Part shown: piece after piece, positions 30,674 through 57,063 of the stretch
How the letters are laid out: each line of letters starts with the position of its first letter
How positions within the stretch are numbered: position 1 is the first letter of the stretch
Assembly: GCA_030144725.1 (NCBI GenBank)
Contig: JASKMD010000026.1
Location: forward strand, 13,941,407 to 14,005,406
Length of the DNA stretch: 64,000 nucleotides
Reading direction: 5' to 3'
Origin: Haematococcus lacustris
Taxonomy: Eukaryota; Chlorophyta; Chlorophyceae; Chlamydomonadales; Haematococcaceae
The notes under the pieces: generated by a model
The model's input: only the letters and a program-made list of their open reading frames with translations
Databases searched by the model: none
What the model was told of the DNA's origin: nothing
Made by a program: the position numbers and the translations under genes

Positions 30674-32113
30674 TCATGCCAACTCTACATCATAGCCCTC
30701 GGGTCAGGGGTGGTAGGCGGCTCATGTGCCATGTGCACTGGGTTTACTCCACACAGCCCAATAACACTGTTTGAGCCGGATCTAGTTAGTGGCTACTAGT
30801 GGCTGATAGTGTATGCTAGTAGGTACTGCTGATCCGGCTCAAATGGAGGCCCTAGTGAGGGACAAGGGGGCTGAGACGTTGCACTGGGAAAGGTGCACAC
30901 ATGCTGCATGGTTTAGATAAAGAATGGAGGGACGGAGTTAGAGCATGACGGTCGCCTTACATGGCAGCACATCAAACTGAGCAGGCAGCAGGCACTAGAG
31001 GCCTGCAGGCGGGACCAGGGCAGGCAAGAGTGCTCAAGGAGTTGCAGGGACTAGCTTGGGGGGTGCTCTTTCATCGCAATCACACATGCATGGCACAGAC
31101 ATGGCACTGTAACAATTGAGCATGAGCATGAGCATAGCTGGACACTGAGAAGGAAACGTTGATCATGCTGGGTATTTGCTTTTCATGGGCATTGCCATGG
31201 GTTGCATGCGCAAGTAGTACTTTGCTCCTGGTCGTGGTAACTTATCGGGTAAGCGATAACCAGATTTTGAACCACCGAAAATAGTGGCGTGTGACGCTCG
31301 ATCAAACAAAACGAATTGAAAGGAGGTGGGGCTGCTAAGCAACAGGGTGCTAGGTCAGCCTGCTGGGAGCAGGCACAGGAGGGGCTGTAGGTGCAGCCTC
31401 AAAGCCAGGGCCCACCAAGGGCAAAGGCAAGGCCCAGGGCAAGGCTGCCAAGGCAAAGCCAGCCCCACAGCCAGGCAGGTGGCTGGACAGGGACTGCAAC
31501 GCAGCGCTGAACATGCAGCGCATTGGGGAGAGCAGGTGGCGGCCGCTGGAGCTGTGCTACTGGCCAGAGCAGGGAGCGCTGCCAGCCAAGGGCAAGGAGT
31601 ACCCTGGCCTGGGGTACAAGCGGCTGCGAGACAAGCCCCCCAAGATCCAAGAGCAGCAGCAGCCTGCTGAGGCACAGTAGTGTGTTCCCCCCCATCTGAG
31701 CTGTCATCAGCTTACACTTAGTGCATGTTTTGTCATGCCAACTCCACATCATAGCCCTCGGGTCAGGCAATAATGTAGGTGGTAGGCGGGCTCATGTGCC
31801 ATGTGCACTGGGTTTACTCCACACAGCCCAATAACACTGTTTGAGTCGGATCTAGTTAGTGGCTACTAGTGGCTGATAGTGTATGCTAGTGGGTACTTCT
31901 GATCCGGCTCAAATGGAGGCCCTAGTGAGGGACAAGGGGGCTGTAGGTGCAGGCAGGGGCTACCAGGCATTAGCAGCAGCTGTTGTTGCTTGGTTAGCCT
32001 GCCAGAACAAGGCACATGAGGGGTTGCAGGTGCAGGCAGCACAAAGGTGGGGTTGCTGGGCAGCAGCAGAAGCTGTGCTGCTGATGGGTCAGCCTGCTGG
32101 GAGCATGCAGTAG
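30674..32113 (+). mobile_element. Tandem 1.06-kb units of a Fanzor-bearing element
   Basis: A block of about 200 bp at 30,674-30,873 recurs in the same orientation at 31,733-31,943 with only a few changes. Both copies contain GGGTTTACTCCACACAGCCC, GTGGCTACTAGTGGCTGATA and the 40-bp core starting CCGGCTCAAATGGAGGCCCT. Between them lies the tail of a Fanzor-like protein. The second unit continues to about 32,113, repeating GGTCAGCCTGCTGGGAGC from the first unit (31,352) before diverging. This looks like two truncated copies of one mobile element in tandem. I did not identify terminal inverted repeats or a target-site duplication. Confidence 0.6.
31353..31680 (+). pseudogene. Fanzor-like (eukaryotic TnpB homologue) C-terminal fragment
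   Basis: The open segment ends at TAG 31,678-31,680. After a Lys/Gly/Ala-rich stretch it contains WLDRDCNAALNMQRIG (31,480-31,527), which matches the RuvC-III end of TnpB/Fanzor nucleases (D-R-D-x-N-A-A-x-N, the Asp being catalytic). It continues WRPLELCYWPEQGALPAKG and KEYPGLGYKRLRDKPPK. Full Fanzors are RNA-guided DNA nucleases with a WED/REC-like N-terminus, RuvC-I Asp, RuvC-II Glu and a zinc finger. None of these precedes the motif here, because the frame is closed by a stop at about 31,349. So it is a relic or a last exon whose upstream part is lost. The tail type is, from memory, common in predicted chlorophyte proteins. Confidence 0.6.
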
Positions 32114-32822
32114 CACCCAGCTCTAGTAACACCACATTAGAGCTGCGCTAAGAAGGCTAAGGCGGGATCGGACGGAGGGGCGTTTGATGTGGTTCGCGTG
32201 TGACTGGGCCCGCCCTCCCGCCTGCCCGTACTAAATGCCGGCCACATTATTGAAAGCTTGCACAGGCTTGCATCCTCAGCCGCAAGCATACCCAGACGGA
32301 CAACTCGACGACATACCAGCTGACAAACACGAGCAAGCACTACACCGCCACGAGGTGCCTGCAACGAACTAAACAACATCTAAAAACAAAATGTACAGCT
32401 TGTGGTCATGGCTGCCGCCTAACACCAGACAATACACTCCCACCTTCAACTGATGCGCAGTGCTCATCGCTGTCTTGACAAACTGTAGTGGGTTGCTGTT
32501 GTGGGCTGCAAAACCGTCACATGAAGGCGATTGGAAAGCACTGCCAGAAGTTCGCCTATCTGGTGATGAAACCCTCCACCCAGCAACAGGACAGGGTGGG
32601 GGAGAAGGTTTGTCACACTATCATTGCCCAGGGTGCGTCAGCAAGGGTGACAGACTCGGCAGTGATCACAATGGCGCGACCAGGATTGCTTCGTCTGTAC
32701 TGCCACTCTGTTGTCCGTTAGCAAGCATGGTCAGTACCGCCTCGTTTTGCCTTAATGTCCATGAGCGGCGCCCTCCCCCACCCTGCCAGCCCACCCCCGG
32801 CCGGCCGCCAACCCCCTTCTCT
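32114..32822. other. Intergenic / 3' region of NOT1
   Basis: No supported gene on the plus strand; the short frames (for example 32,488-32,721) have no recognisable features. On the minus strand this should include the NOT1 3' UTR. I found no minus-strand TGTAA here by eye. Confidence 0.45.
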
Positions 32823-48955
<16,133 letters not shown>

Positions 48956-49138
48956 CTGCAGACGGCAGGGGGCGTGTTGCCAAGCACTGTAGGTAGCAGC
49001 AGCCTAGCTGCTTGGGCGCCATACACGCTGAGTCCACTCTGAGTGCTGGGCTGTGATGTGAGCACATGGCAGGATGCTCTGCTGGACATGCTAGCCACCA
49101 AACACACGCTGGCAGATGTAGCTGCTGGCCACTGACAA

Positions 49139-49638
49139 NNNNNNNNNNNNNNNNNNNNNNNNNNNNNNNNNNNNNNNNNNNNNNNNNNNNNNNNNNNNNN
49201 NNNNNNNNNNNNNNNNNNNNNNNNNNNNNNNNNNNNNNNNNNNNNNNNNNNNNNNNNNNNNNNNNNNNNNNNNNNNNNNNNNNNNNNNNNNNNNNNNNNN
49301 NNNNNNNNNNNNNNNNNNNNNNNNNNNNNNNNNNNNNNNNNNNNNNNNNNNNNNNNNNNNNNNNNNNNNNNNNNNNNNNNNNNNNNNNNNNNNNNNNNNN
49401 NNNNNNNNNNNNNNNNNNNNNNNNNNNNNNNNNNNNNNNNNNNNNNNNNNNNNNNNNNNNNNNNNNNNNNNNNNNNNNNNNNNNNNNNNNNNNNNNNNNN
49501 NNNNNNNNNNNNNNNNNNNNNNNNNNNNNNNNNNNNNNNNNNNNNNNNNNNNNNNNNNNNNNNNNNNNNNNNNNNNNNNNNNNNNNNNNNNNNNNNNNNN
49601 NNNNNNNNNNNNNNNNNNNNNNNNNNNNNNNNNNNNNN
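49139..49638. other. Scaffold gap, exactly 500 N
   Basis: The run is exactly 500 N, the usual placeholder for a gap of unknown size. It falls between the 5' part of MED12 and the internal part of NOT1, both on the minus strand. The 3' half of MED12 and about 800 codons of NOT1 are unaccounted for, so the real distance must be several kilobases, or the join is wrong. Confidence 0.98.
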
Positions 49639-52530
49639 CCCCCCCCTCCCCCCCGCCCCCCTGCTGTCCTCAGGCAGCCCCTGCCCCCCCCCACCTCATC
49701 TTGATACCAGGGGGGGGGGGGGCTGCTGGCCCGCCCCCTTTTCCTCCCCCCCTCCCTTCCTATGCCGTTGCAGCTGGCACTCCCCACCCGGGTCGTGCTT
49801 GCATGCAAATCTCCACCTTGCGCCCAGCCTGCCTGAAGGGGGCTGCCCGCCGCTGCTGCTGCGGCTGCTGCTGCTGCTGCTGCTCCTTCTCCTCCTCCTC
49901 CCCCTTTTCCTCCTCCTCCTCCTGCTGCTGCTGCTGCACTCACTCCTGAAGCTGCTGCTGCGCCCGCCAGCATGTGCCCAGCACCAGCCCCGGCAGAGCA
50001 GGTAATGCTGGACAGCACCTGGTGGAAGAAGTCCTTGCATGAGAGGTGGGTGCGGAACACATTGGCCAGCCGGATGGGGGTCAGGGGGGCCCACCAGGCT
50101 GGGGGGGCTGCTGCTGCTGCTGCTGCTGCCCATGACTCCATTTGCCTGCCTGCCCCCACCCTGCCCCTGCCCCTCCTCCTCTGCATACCCCCTGGCCCCT
50201 GCCCCTCCCCCCTGCAGGCAGCAGTCCAGCGCTGCCTCAGCCGCCAGCAGCGGCAGGCAGTCCAGGGCCAGCAGCGTGGAGGGCACTAGGCCAGCCGCCT
50301 CCCCCAGCAGCGCAACCACTCGGCCCCTCAGGTGCACCACCTGGCTGTGACCCCCACACTGTGTGAGGTATGCAAAAGTGTGACTGGCGCTGGGGGTCAC
50401 ACCTGTGCCGGCAAGGGGCTTGCAGGGTGGGGGAGGGGTGCTGGGGCTAGGGGGGTGGGGGGTGGGGGGGCGGTGGGGCCAGGGCCAGGGCGCAGGCGCG
50501 GGTGCGTGTGGCTGCTAGGAAGCCCATCAGGCTGCTGACCAGCTGCTTGGCGCCGGCAGGACTCAGGGCCAGCGTCTGCAGGGCAGGCCCGCAGCGGCCA
50601 GCGTGGGGGGGGTGGGGAGCGGAGGAGGGCAGCAGGGGTCCAGGGTGCAGGGGGGGTCAGGGGATTGATGGGAGGTCAGTGGGGGCAAGGCAAAGGGCGC
50701 AAGGCATAGGGTGGCAGGTGGGGGGACAGCAGCAGGTGGTGAGGGCAGGGCCTGAGAAGGTGGCAGTGTGGGACACTGGCTGCATGCTCAGAGAGCCAAG
50801 CTGAGGCATTGGGCAGGCAGGCAGGTGGGCGGGCGGGCAGAGGGGCGAGCAGGACGGGCAGGACGGGCAGGGGGCAGGGTAGGCAGGGCGTCTACACAGC
50901 TGTGGTCCACCTGCCAGCAGGGCTGCAGCAGGTCTAGGGCCAGGGCGGCGCGGTAGTCCAGCACTGCCAGGTGCTGAGGGCTGCGGCCCCCGTCCCCTCC
51001 CTCCCCCCACACACCCGCCAGGCCGTCAGCCAGCCCCTCCTGCTGCCCTGCCCCCTGCTGTGGCCCGCCTGAGCCCCTGGCCTCCCCCCCCATGCTGCTG
51101 CTGGCGCCCGGGGTGGTGGTGGTGGTGGTGCTGCTGCTGCTGTGCTTGAGCTCCCCCTGGACCCAGTCCATGAGCCGGCTGCAGTCCGCCATGCCCTGGG
51201 CGAAGCTGGTGGCGGCCAGGCGGGCGTAGTAGTGCAGCCGGGCCTCAGGGCCGGGGTCTAGGAGCTGGGCTGCTGCTGCTGCTGCCGCCGCCTCTGCCGC
51301 ACAGCCTGCGCCCAGGACCCCCCCCGGCTGCAGTGCTGGACACGCAGCTGGAGGCCAGCAGGTCGGTGACAGTCAGCCCTTCAGCCCCTGAGCCCCCTGC
51401 ACCGCTGCTGCTGCCAGCGCCAGCCGGGGCAGCAGGGGCACCTGGGTCAGCCCCTGCAGGGCCCGGGCTCCCTGCCTGCGCCCTGGGCATGCCTGCAGCC
51501 AACACACGAGCTGCCCCTTGCTGCTGCTGCTGCTGCTGCTGCTCTGCTGATGTTCGCTGGCTTGCCAGCATGTGGGTGGGGGCCGGGTGATCCCCTCCTC
51601 CATGCAGCCCATGCTGCATTGTTGCATGGGCAGACCCTGGCTTTTGTGGGGCCTCCCTCTCATCACAGGGGCGCAGGGCGGCAGCCAGGGTGCAGGCGAT
51701 GCTGGCCGACACTGCTGGCAGCAGGGTGGTGAGCAGGTCCAAGATGTCTGACGTCCAGGCAATGGCACAGAGCTGAGAAGGGGGTGGGGAAGAGTCCGGT
51801 GTTTGGGGAGGGCCCACCCCCTCCACTGCAGCCTTGCTTGAGTGTGACCAGTGCTGGTATGCGCGCTTGATGAGCCAGACGGCGTGCAAGCACGGCACGC
51901 GTGCATGCCACAACCCATGCAACAGCTGGGACCGGGATTTGAACCTGGGCAGGCTGGCCGCCATGGCGTGAGGTGATCTGCAGGATGCCAGCTGCCGTAG
52001 CCAGGCGATGATCTCCTCCTCGCTGCGCTCCCGGGTGCTGAGCAAGACGCAGGGTGCGGTCGATGGTGGGTTTGTGGCTGGCGGCTGGCGGCTGACAGTG
52101 CTGCTGGGCCCCAGGCATTGCTGGGCCTGAGCGGCTTGAAGGCTGGAGTACAACCTCTGCATGATGCATGCAACAGTGGATATGCACAAAGCAAAAGCAT
52201 GCTGCCATTCCCGCTGGCCTTCCCGGACCCTGCCTGCTTTGTACCTGGCGCACAGCCCCTGCATTGACTGCTGGCCTGAAGAGGGATAGTTCAGCCTCTT
52301 GTGCCTCCTCGATGCCGAAGGCAGCCGCTGTGTCCCGGTAGCCCTCCTTGATGTTTGCATCCGTGATGCTGTCCTCGGCATGACCCTGCGGGCCGCAACC
52401 CTTTATCACCCGCCCTCTCAACTGCTGCAGTGGCGAGAGCGGGCCTCACGAGGGACAAGGGGTGAAAGTCTGGCGCGCCAAGCGATGGAGAGATTGGCAA
52501 GAGCCCGCATTCAAGGCGGTAAGGCTGCAT
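49639..52530 (-). CDS. MED12: Mediator subunit 12 (MED12), 5' part
   Basis: MED12 activates the CDK8 kinase module of Mediator. Exon 1 (52450..52530) encodes MQPYRLECGLLPISPSLGAPDFHPLSL in two recognisable parts, PYRLEC and LGAPDFHP, matching plant MED12 (APYKLKC, LGPPDFHP). Exon 2 (52245..52385) has DANIKEGYRDTAAAFGIEEA. Exon 3 (51818..52156) has EEEIIAWLRQLA and GLWHARVPCLHAVWLIKRAY. Exon 4 starts at 51772 (LCAIAWTSDILDLLTTLLP) and its 3' end is unresolved. The next exon, ending 50911, has LHYYARLAATSFAQGMADCS and the LCEWAV-domain-like DWVQGEL. Later pieces: TLALSPAGAKQLVSSLMGFL (from 50575), VVHLRGRVVALLGEAAGLVP and TPIRLANVFRTHLSCKDFF. The rest runs into the 500-N gap. Long poly-Gln/Ala/Gly stretches separate the conserved blocks. 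Confidence 0.87.
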
Positions 52531-52806
52531 GTAACTAACAGGCCAGCAGCTCGGATGAAGCCCCGGCACTGGTTTGTATGCTACATTGGTGCTAGGTAGT
52601 GGACCCGAACCTGTAGTCTAATGCTAGCCAATGACTGTCAGAAATGTCATATATAGCAATGGGAAAATAAACAGACAAACCAAGAATACCAAATTTCGGC
52701 TGTACCGACGCAAGCAGCACACGGTGGCCAAGTTCTGGGCTGAGGTGAGTAGGCCGTACCCAGCCAGTATGTGTGCTAGTATGTGTGCCACAATGCTTGT
52801 CCTGCC
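52531..52806. promoter_or_regulatory. Intergenic region upstream of MED12
   Basis: AT-richer stretch between the MED12 start (minus) and the BED-finger ORF (plus). A possible small plus-strand exon (about 52,690-52,745) ends FRLYRRKQHTVAKFWAE before a GTGAGT donor and could belong to the downstream transposon gene. Confidence 0.35.
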
Positions 52807-53280
52807 ATGACTGGACCTCGGCTCACAATCAGTGATGCAGAATTACATGTAATTTTACAAAACGTTGTCCGCAGGGAACGTAATTACAGACTCGCGCAGC
52901 AGGCCGTCGGCTATCGTCCCAACATGTCGGAGGCTCCACAACACGCTAAGAGGCGTATGGCGTCCGGGCTGAGAGGCACATCGCTTCCTCCGCCCTTGTT
53001 GCCCAGTGGACTCGGAGGCTCATCCTTGAAGAAGCACAAGACTCAGCACAAGACAAAGTCGGCGTGGGTGATGGAACAGCTGACGGCCGTCACAGCACCG
53101 ACGAGCGACCCCGACGAGACTGACGGGGCTGTCAACTTCGTTCTGCGCTATATGTGCAATCACTGCCAAGATAGCTTGGCGGGCAGTAACATAGACCGTC
53201 TCAAGAGACATCTCTTGCGATGCAGCAAGTTCCTAGCCATCACGCAGGCAGCACGCAGGCAGCATAAGACAAAGATATAG
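52807..53280 (+). CDS. BED-type zinc-finger ORF, probably transposon N-terminus
   Basis: ATG 52,807 to TAG 53,278-53,280, about 157 residues. After a basic region (SSLKKHKTQHKTKSAWVMEQL) it carries RYMCNHCQDSLAGSNIDRLK and RHLLRCSKF, i.e. C-x2-C-x15-H-x3-C, the spacing of a BED zinc finger. BED fingers open hAT-family transposases, where they bind the element's ends. The frame stops immediately before a pentamer microsatellite, which may have disrupted it. Exons of a probable continuation are at 54.0-57.1 kb. Function as DNA binding is inferred from the finger only. Confidence 0.55.
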   Translation: MTGPRLTISDAELHVILQNVVRRERNYRLAQQAVGYRPNMSEAPQHAKRRMASGLRGTSLPPPLLPSGLGGSSLKKHKTQHKTKSAWVMEQLTAVTAPTSDPDETDGAVNFVLRYMCNHCQDSLAGSNIDRLKRHLLRCSKFLAITQAARRQHKTKI

Positions 53281-53412
53281 CCCAACCCAACCCAACCCAA
53301 CCCAACCCAACCCAACCCAACCCAACCCAACCCAACCCAACCCAACCCAACCCAACCCAACCCAACCCAACCCAACCCAACCCAACCCAACCCAACCCAA
53401 CCCAACCCAACC
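53281..53412. repeat. (CCCAA)n pentamer microsatellite
   Basis: About 26 pure copies of CCCAA starting directly after the BED-finger stop codon, grading into CCCAC and CCCAG units up to about 53,525. Confidence 0.97.
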
Positions 53413-53642
53413 CAGCCCACCCCACCCCACCCCACCCCACCCCACCCCACCCCAGCCCACGCCAGCCCACCCCAGCCCACCCCAGCCCACCCCTGCCTTA
53501 GCCCAGCCCAGCCCAGCCCCAGCCCAGTGTGGTGTGGTGTGGTGTGATGTTGATTTGTGTCGACTTGGTGTTGTGGTCACTTGGTGTTGTGGTGTGGTGC
53601 TGTGTGATAGATGACTAGTGTTGACTTGTGCAGGTGACTTGT

Positions 53643-53795
53643 GCCCCGTTGTAGAGGGTCGGTAGGACCCTGCAGAGGGTCGGTAGGACCCTGCACCGGG
53701 TCGGTAGGACCCTCCACAGGGTCAGTAGGACCCTGCACAGGGTCTGTAGGACCCTGCACAAGGTCAGTATTGGTAGGACCCTGTAGAGAGTCGGC
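53643..53795. repeat. 21-bp repeats with internal dyad (about 6 copies)
   Basis: Units of the form GGGTCGGTAGGACCCTGCACA. Each contains GGGTC....GACCC, a perfect 5-bp inverted repeat around a 4-6-base loop, so each unit could form a short hairpin. On the minus strand the frame gives a GPTDPVQ heptapeptide repeat, open for about 94 codons. Confidence 0.8.
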
Positions 53796-54021
53796 ATGTC
53801 CGTAAATCGCGGTTCTGAGTGTCATTAGAGGTTGTCTAAGGATAAACCTCTTAAGTCTCACAATGTCGGCTGAAGAAAATGAGCCAGTGACGAGAAAAAG
53901 GGGCTGTAATTCCTGTGTAATTACATGTAATTACACTGCGTAAGTAAGTAAGTAACTTTGTAATTCTGTAATGCCGCATCACTGCTCACAATGTGTCTCA
54001 CCCTGTGTGCCTTGGCTGCAG

Positions 54022-57000
54022 ACCTACCAGGGTGCCATGGTACGCTGCAACTCAGCTGCCACACGTCGCCCCCTGGCACTGGTGCAGCAGGCTTCAGTGG
54101 CAGTGGGAGCATTGGCAGCAGGGGTGTGCCGGTCACACAGATGCTACGGGAGGCATGCAAGTAGCTGCCCGAGCGTGTGGTGTTAGTGCGCATGAGTTCA
54201 GTACTAGCCGGGTCAGCTCTGCCCGCACCAGCGTGGTGCAAGAGCAGGCAGAGTCCTTCAGGTGAGAGACCTCAGATACATTTGCAGTGTACGAGTGGTC
54301 ATCACATAGCTGTACATTCTGATATAGAATAACATCTCACACACCACGCCATAAATGCCATAAATCAATGAAACAAAAAATCGATTGCCCCTTACAAAGG
54401 GGATGTGTGTCCGAGAGAGTCATGCACAGGGTAGGGTTAGGGCTCAATCGACTCCTAGGTTAGGGACCTAGGTTAGGGAGACACACCGGTCGCTAGGGAC
54501 CGTCCCATCTACGTAGATCTACGTGGATCTAGATGTTAGATTTAGATGGGCTAGCAGCGTTGTGGTTATCTAGCAAAGAGGAGTGCTAGATGGGCGACAG
54601 ACGTCATCCCGCCCAGGTTCGACACCTGACCACCTCAGAATCCGCAGGAAATAATATCGTCTACTCCGATGCCGACCGGTAGTAACAAGGCACTGCGATT
54701 TGCGACCTTACAATATACACGTGCCATACATCAGTGCCACACACGGCCAGCCTGCTGCTCACACCCACACATGGAACGCTAAGAGTCCAGGGCGGCTGCT
54801 AGGCCCGGTGCCACACACCATACATCTTCTCCGTTGTGGCCACGTTGAGCTGTAACCTTCCAGCCAACGTGGGGCTCGCGAGGACCGCTTGCTCCACCCA
54901 TTGTTCTGCATGGTCCACCAATGCATACTAGATCATCAACACCTGCAACAACACATGCACCGACATGTACCAACTCATATTGACCATGCATACACAGTCA
55001 TACCTGGCTGAGTTAGGGCGCTTCAGTCTCCAGCCTGCAGATGGCGTTGGTGATGGGCTTCATCAGCTTAATCACCAGCTTTATGCACTTGTACCATGTT
55101 GCTGCATGCACACATCACACATAGGCCACCTACCACTAGTACCACCATTCACCATGCCCATGATTGCTGGCACCAACTCCAAGACGTTCGCAGCCATCAA
55201 GAGCAGCCCCGCAAACCTACATTACATGCATGCAGACACGTCATGCAAGCTGCGGATCTCGTAGAAGGCACATTGGGTTGGGTTGTTGGTGCGCACAGAG
55301 CGAGCATGACGCTCGCTTCCTTGCACCGCCTTGCACCGCCTTCCTTGCACCGCCTCTGATCACTAACCGCTGCCCGCGTCTATCCGCAATAACCGCTGCC
55401 CGCGGCCCCTAAAAACACTTCTCACGCGGAGGGGATTGCGACTTGTGCGGCAGGATGCACGGGCCTTTAGCAAGCAGCATGAGCGCTAAAGTCCGCCATC
55501 TACGGCATCTAACATCTAACATGCCGGTCTAACGTTAGACCGTCTAATCTAGTCTAACGTTGAATGGCTCGGGACGATCCCTACCGGTCGCCCACTCCTG
55601 TAGAGCAATTTAGGGGCTACAGGAGGGATACAGGACGGGAACGTAGACTGAGACGTGAGAGTGAGATATGAATATAGAGTCCGCCGTGACGCACCCGACA
55701 GCGTATTTCACCGGCACATACCTTTGCGCGCCCTGTTCACGCAAGTACAGCTATGGAGGTGAGTGATGGCACAATTCCCTCCGCACCCACCCGGGACTTA
55801 TCTTCAACTCCTTGCACTGCATCTCATCACCCATGAAGCTAATGGTCACGTTGTCATCGTCTTTCGCTATATCCAGGGACCCAATGTCACAACCCGCGCG
55901 ATGGAACAGGGCAAGCCGCTTAAGAAGCCAGGTGAGCGTGTGAGAGCCTTGCTGGGTACCAATGTATGCGCTGCGGGCAGTGCCACGGCTGCCCATGACG
56001 CTGCGCCGGCAAGCCCGACCATTAGCTAGCAGTGACACGGCCATTAATTGCAGTAACGCGTCGATGTTTCCGCAGGCGCATACAACACAGATGCATACTA
56101 TCAGGTGCGACTTGCAGGCCGCGTCCCAGTTAACATCCGCACGATTGCCAAACTCTTACACACATGCATCGCCATTGTGAGCGACCGCAGGAAATGGACG
56201 CGGGCTACGGCGACGTCGGTGTCGACCAGGTGGGTTGGTCTGTGGGTGGCCGCCCGGTACGCCGTGGTCCGCCGGTAGCGGGCCCATCGTGAAGTCATTA
56301 CACCACGCGGGAAGGTTGTCCACACCGATTGCCGCTTGGATAGGCTAAACCTTTACACCCCCCCCCCCCCCCCCCCCGGGCGAACTCCAGCAATCTGTGA
56401 TGTCTAAGATATAACCAAGTCCTGGATGTAACCAAGTGTTTGACAAGGAGCTGTTGCTCATGCGCGTAGACTCAATTTGCAATTCCCGCTCCTTGCATGT
56501 CTGCAGGAACCAGATGCTGGAACACTAGATGACCGCGACGACCCTGACTTCGCTCCCACTGAAGCTGCCTTGGCAGCGGCTGACGACACCAATGCCCGGG
56601 AGACACAGGCGGAGCTGTCCACTGGTACGTACCACATGGCTCAGCTGATGACCTGCTCTTGTATGGCTGTGCATGCCAGATGCTGATGTGGCATGCTTGT
56701 TTGTTGCCTAGGGCCGTGTTTGCTAGGATCAGCTATGCTGCCATATGCAAGCTGGGAGGTGTATGTCACTGCTGCCATCGCTGCATGCCAATGCCCACAT
56801 GTATGCAACCATTATCACCACAGCCATGAGCAATGCTGTGACCACCGCCAGGCTGTCCCTCAATGGCCTGGGCTGACTGATTGTGAGACGAGTCGTTCTG
56901 TGTGTGACTGCAGCTGATGGGAGTGCAGCTGACGAAATTGCCGACCTGAAGAATACCAAGGCCACTGAGGATGGTGAGGGTGGTGAGGTGCTAGATGGAG

Positions 57001-57063
57001 AGGGCGAGCCAGTGCCCGTAGTGGCCGACCCTGAGGGTGACAGGGATGATGCCCCAGCTGCCT
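54022..57063 (+). CDS. Multi-exon gene of probable transposon origin, incomplete model
   Basis: Several plus-strand segments have good splice sites: 54,022..54,261 (CTGCAG acceptor, GTGAGA donor; one open frame ends SVVQEQAESFR), a piece ending 55,757 (CAPCSRKYSYG before GTGAGT), about 55,879..55,931 (GPNVTTRAMEQGKPLKKP), a piece from 56,078 (AYNTDAYYQVRLAGRVPVNI, RTIAKLLHTCIAIVSDRRKW), 56,507..56,623 (PDAGTLDDRDDPDFAPTEAA, GTACGT donor) and about 56,915..57,063 (ADEIADLKNTKATEDGEGGE, then an acidic tail and TGA). The very acidic C-terminus is typical of hAT-like transposase genes in algae, but I see no catalytic core, and the link to the BED finger at 52.8 kb is inference from position. Exon borders are approximate and phase was not verified throughout. 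Confidence 0.35.
54415..54493 (+). repeat. Transposon-terminus-like sequence (copy A)
   Basis: Starts GAGAGTCATGCACAGGGTAG, contains a 12-13-bp direct repeat CTAGGTTAGGGA twice, and ends GACACACCGGTCGC. A similar sequence lies in inverted orientation at 62,293-62,377. TAGGG-rich ends are common in hAT elements. Confidence 0.5.
54548..54640 (+). repeat. tRNA-derived SINE-like head
   Basis: An A-box-like TAGCAGCGTTGTGGTTA at about 54,552 is followed 60 bp later by the B-box-like GGTTCGACACC at 54,620. Spacing fits a pol III type 2 promoter with an extended variable region. No clean cloverleaf can be drawn, so a SINE is preferred over a tRNA. Confidence 0.3.

Noticed and set aside
51900..51960. 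GGTTCAAATCC B-box on the minus strand
   Set aside because: It lies inside a conserved MED12 exon (encoding PRFKSRSQ) and no tRNA fold is possible; coincidental.
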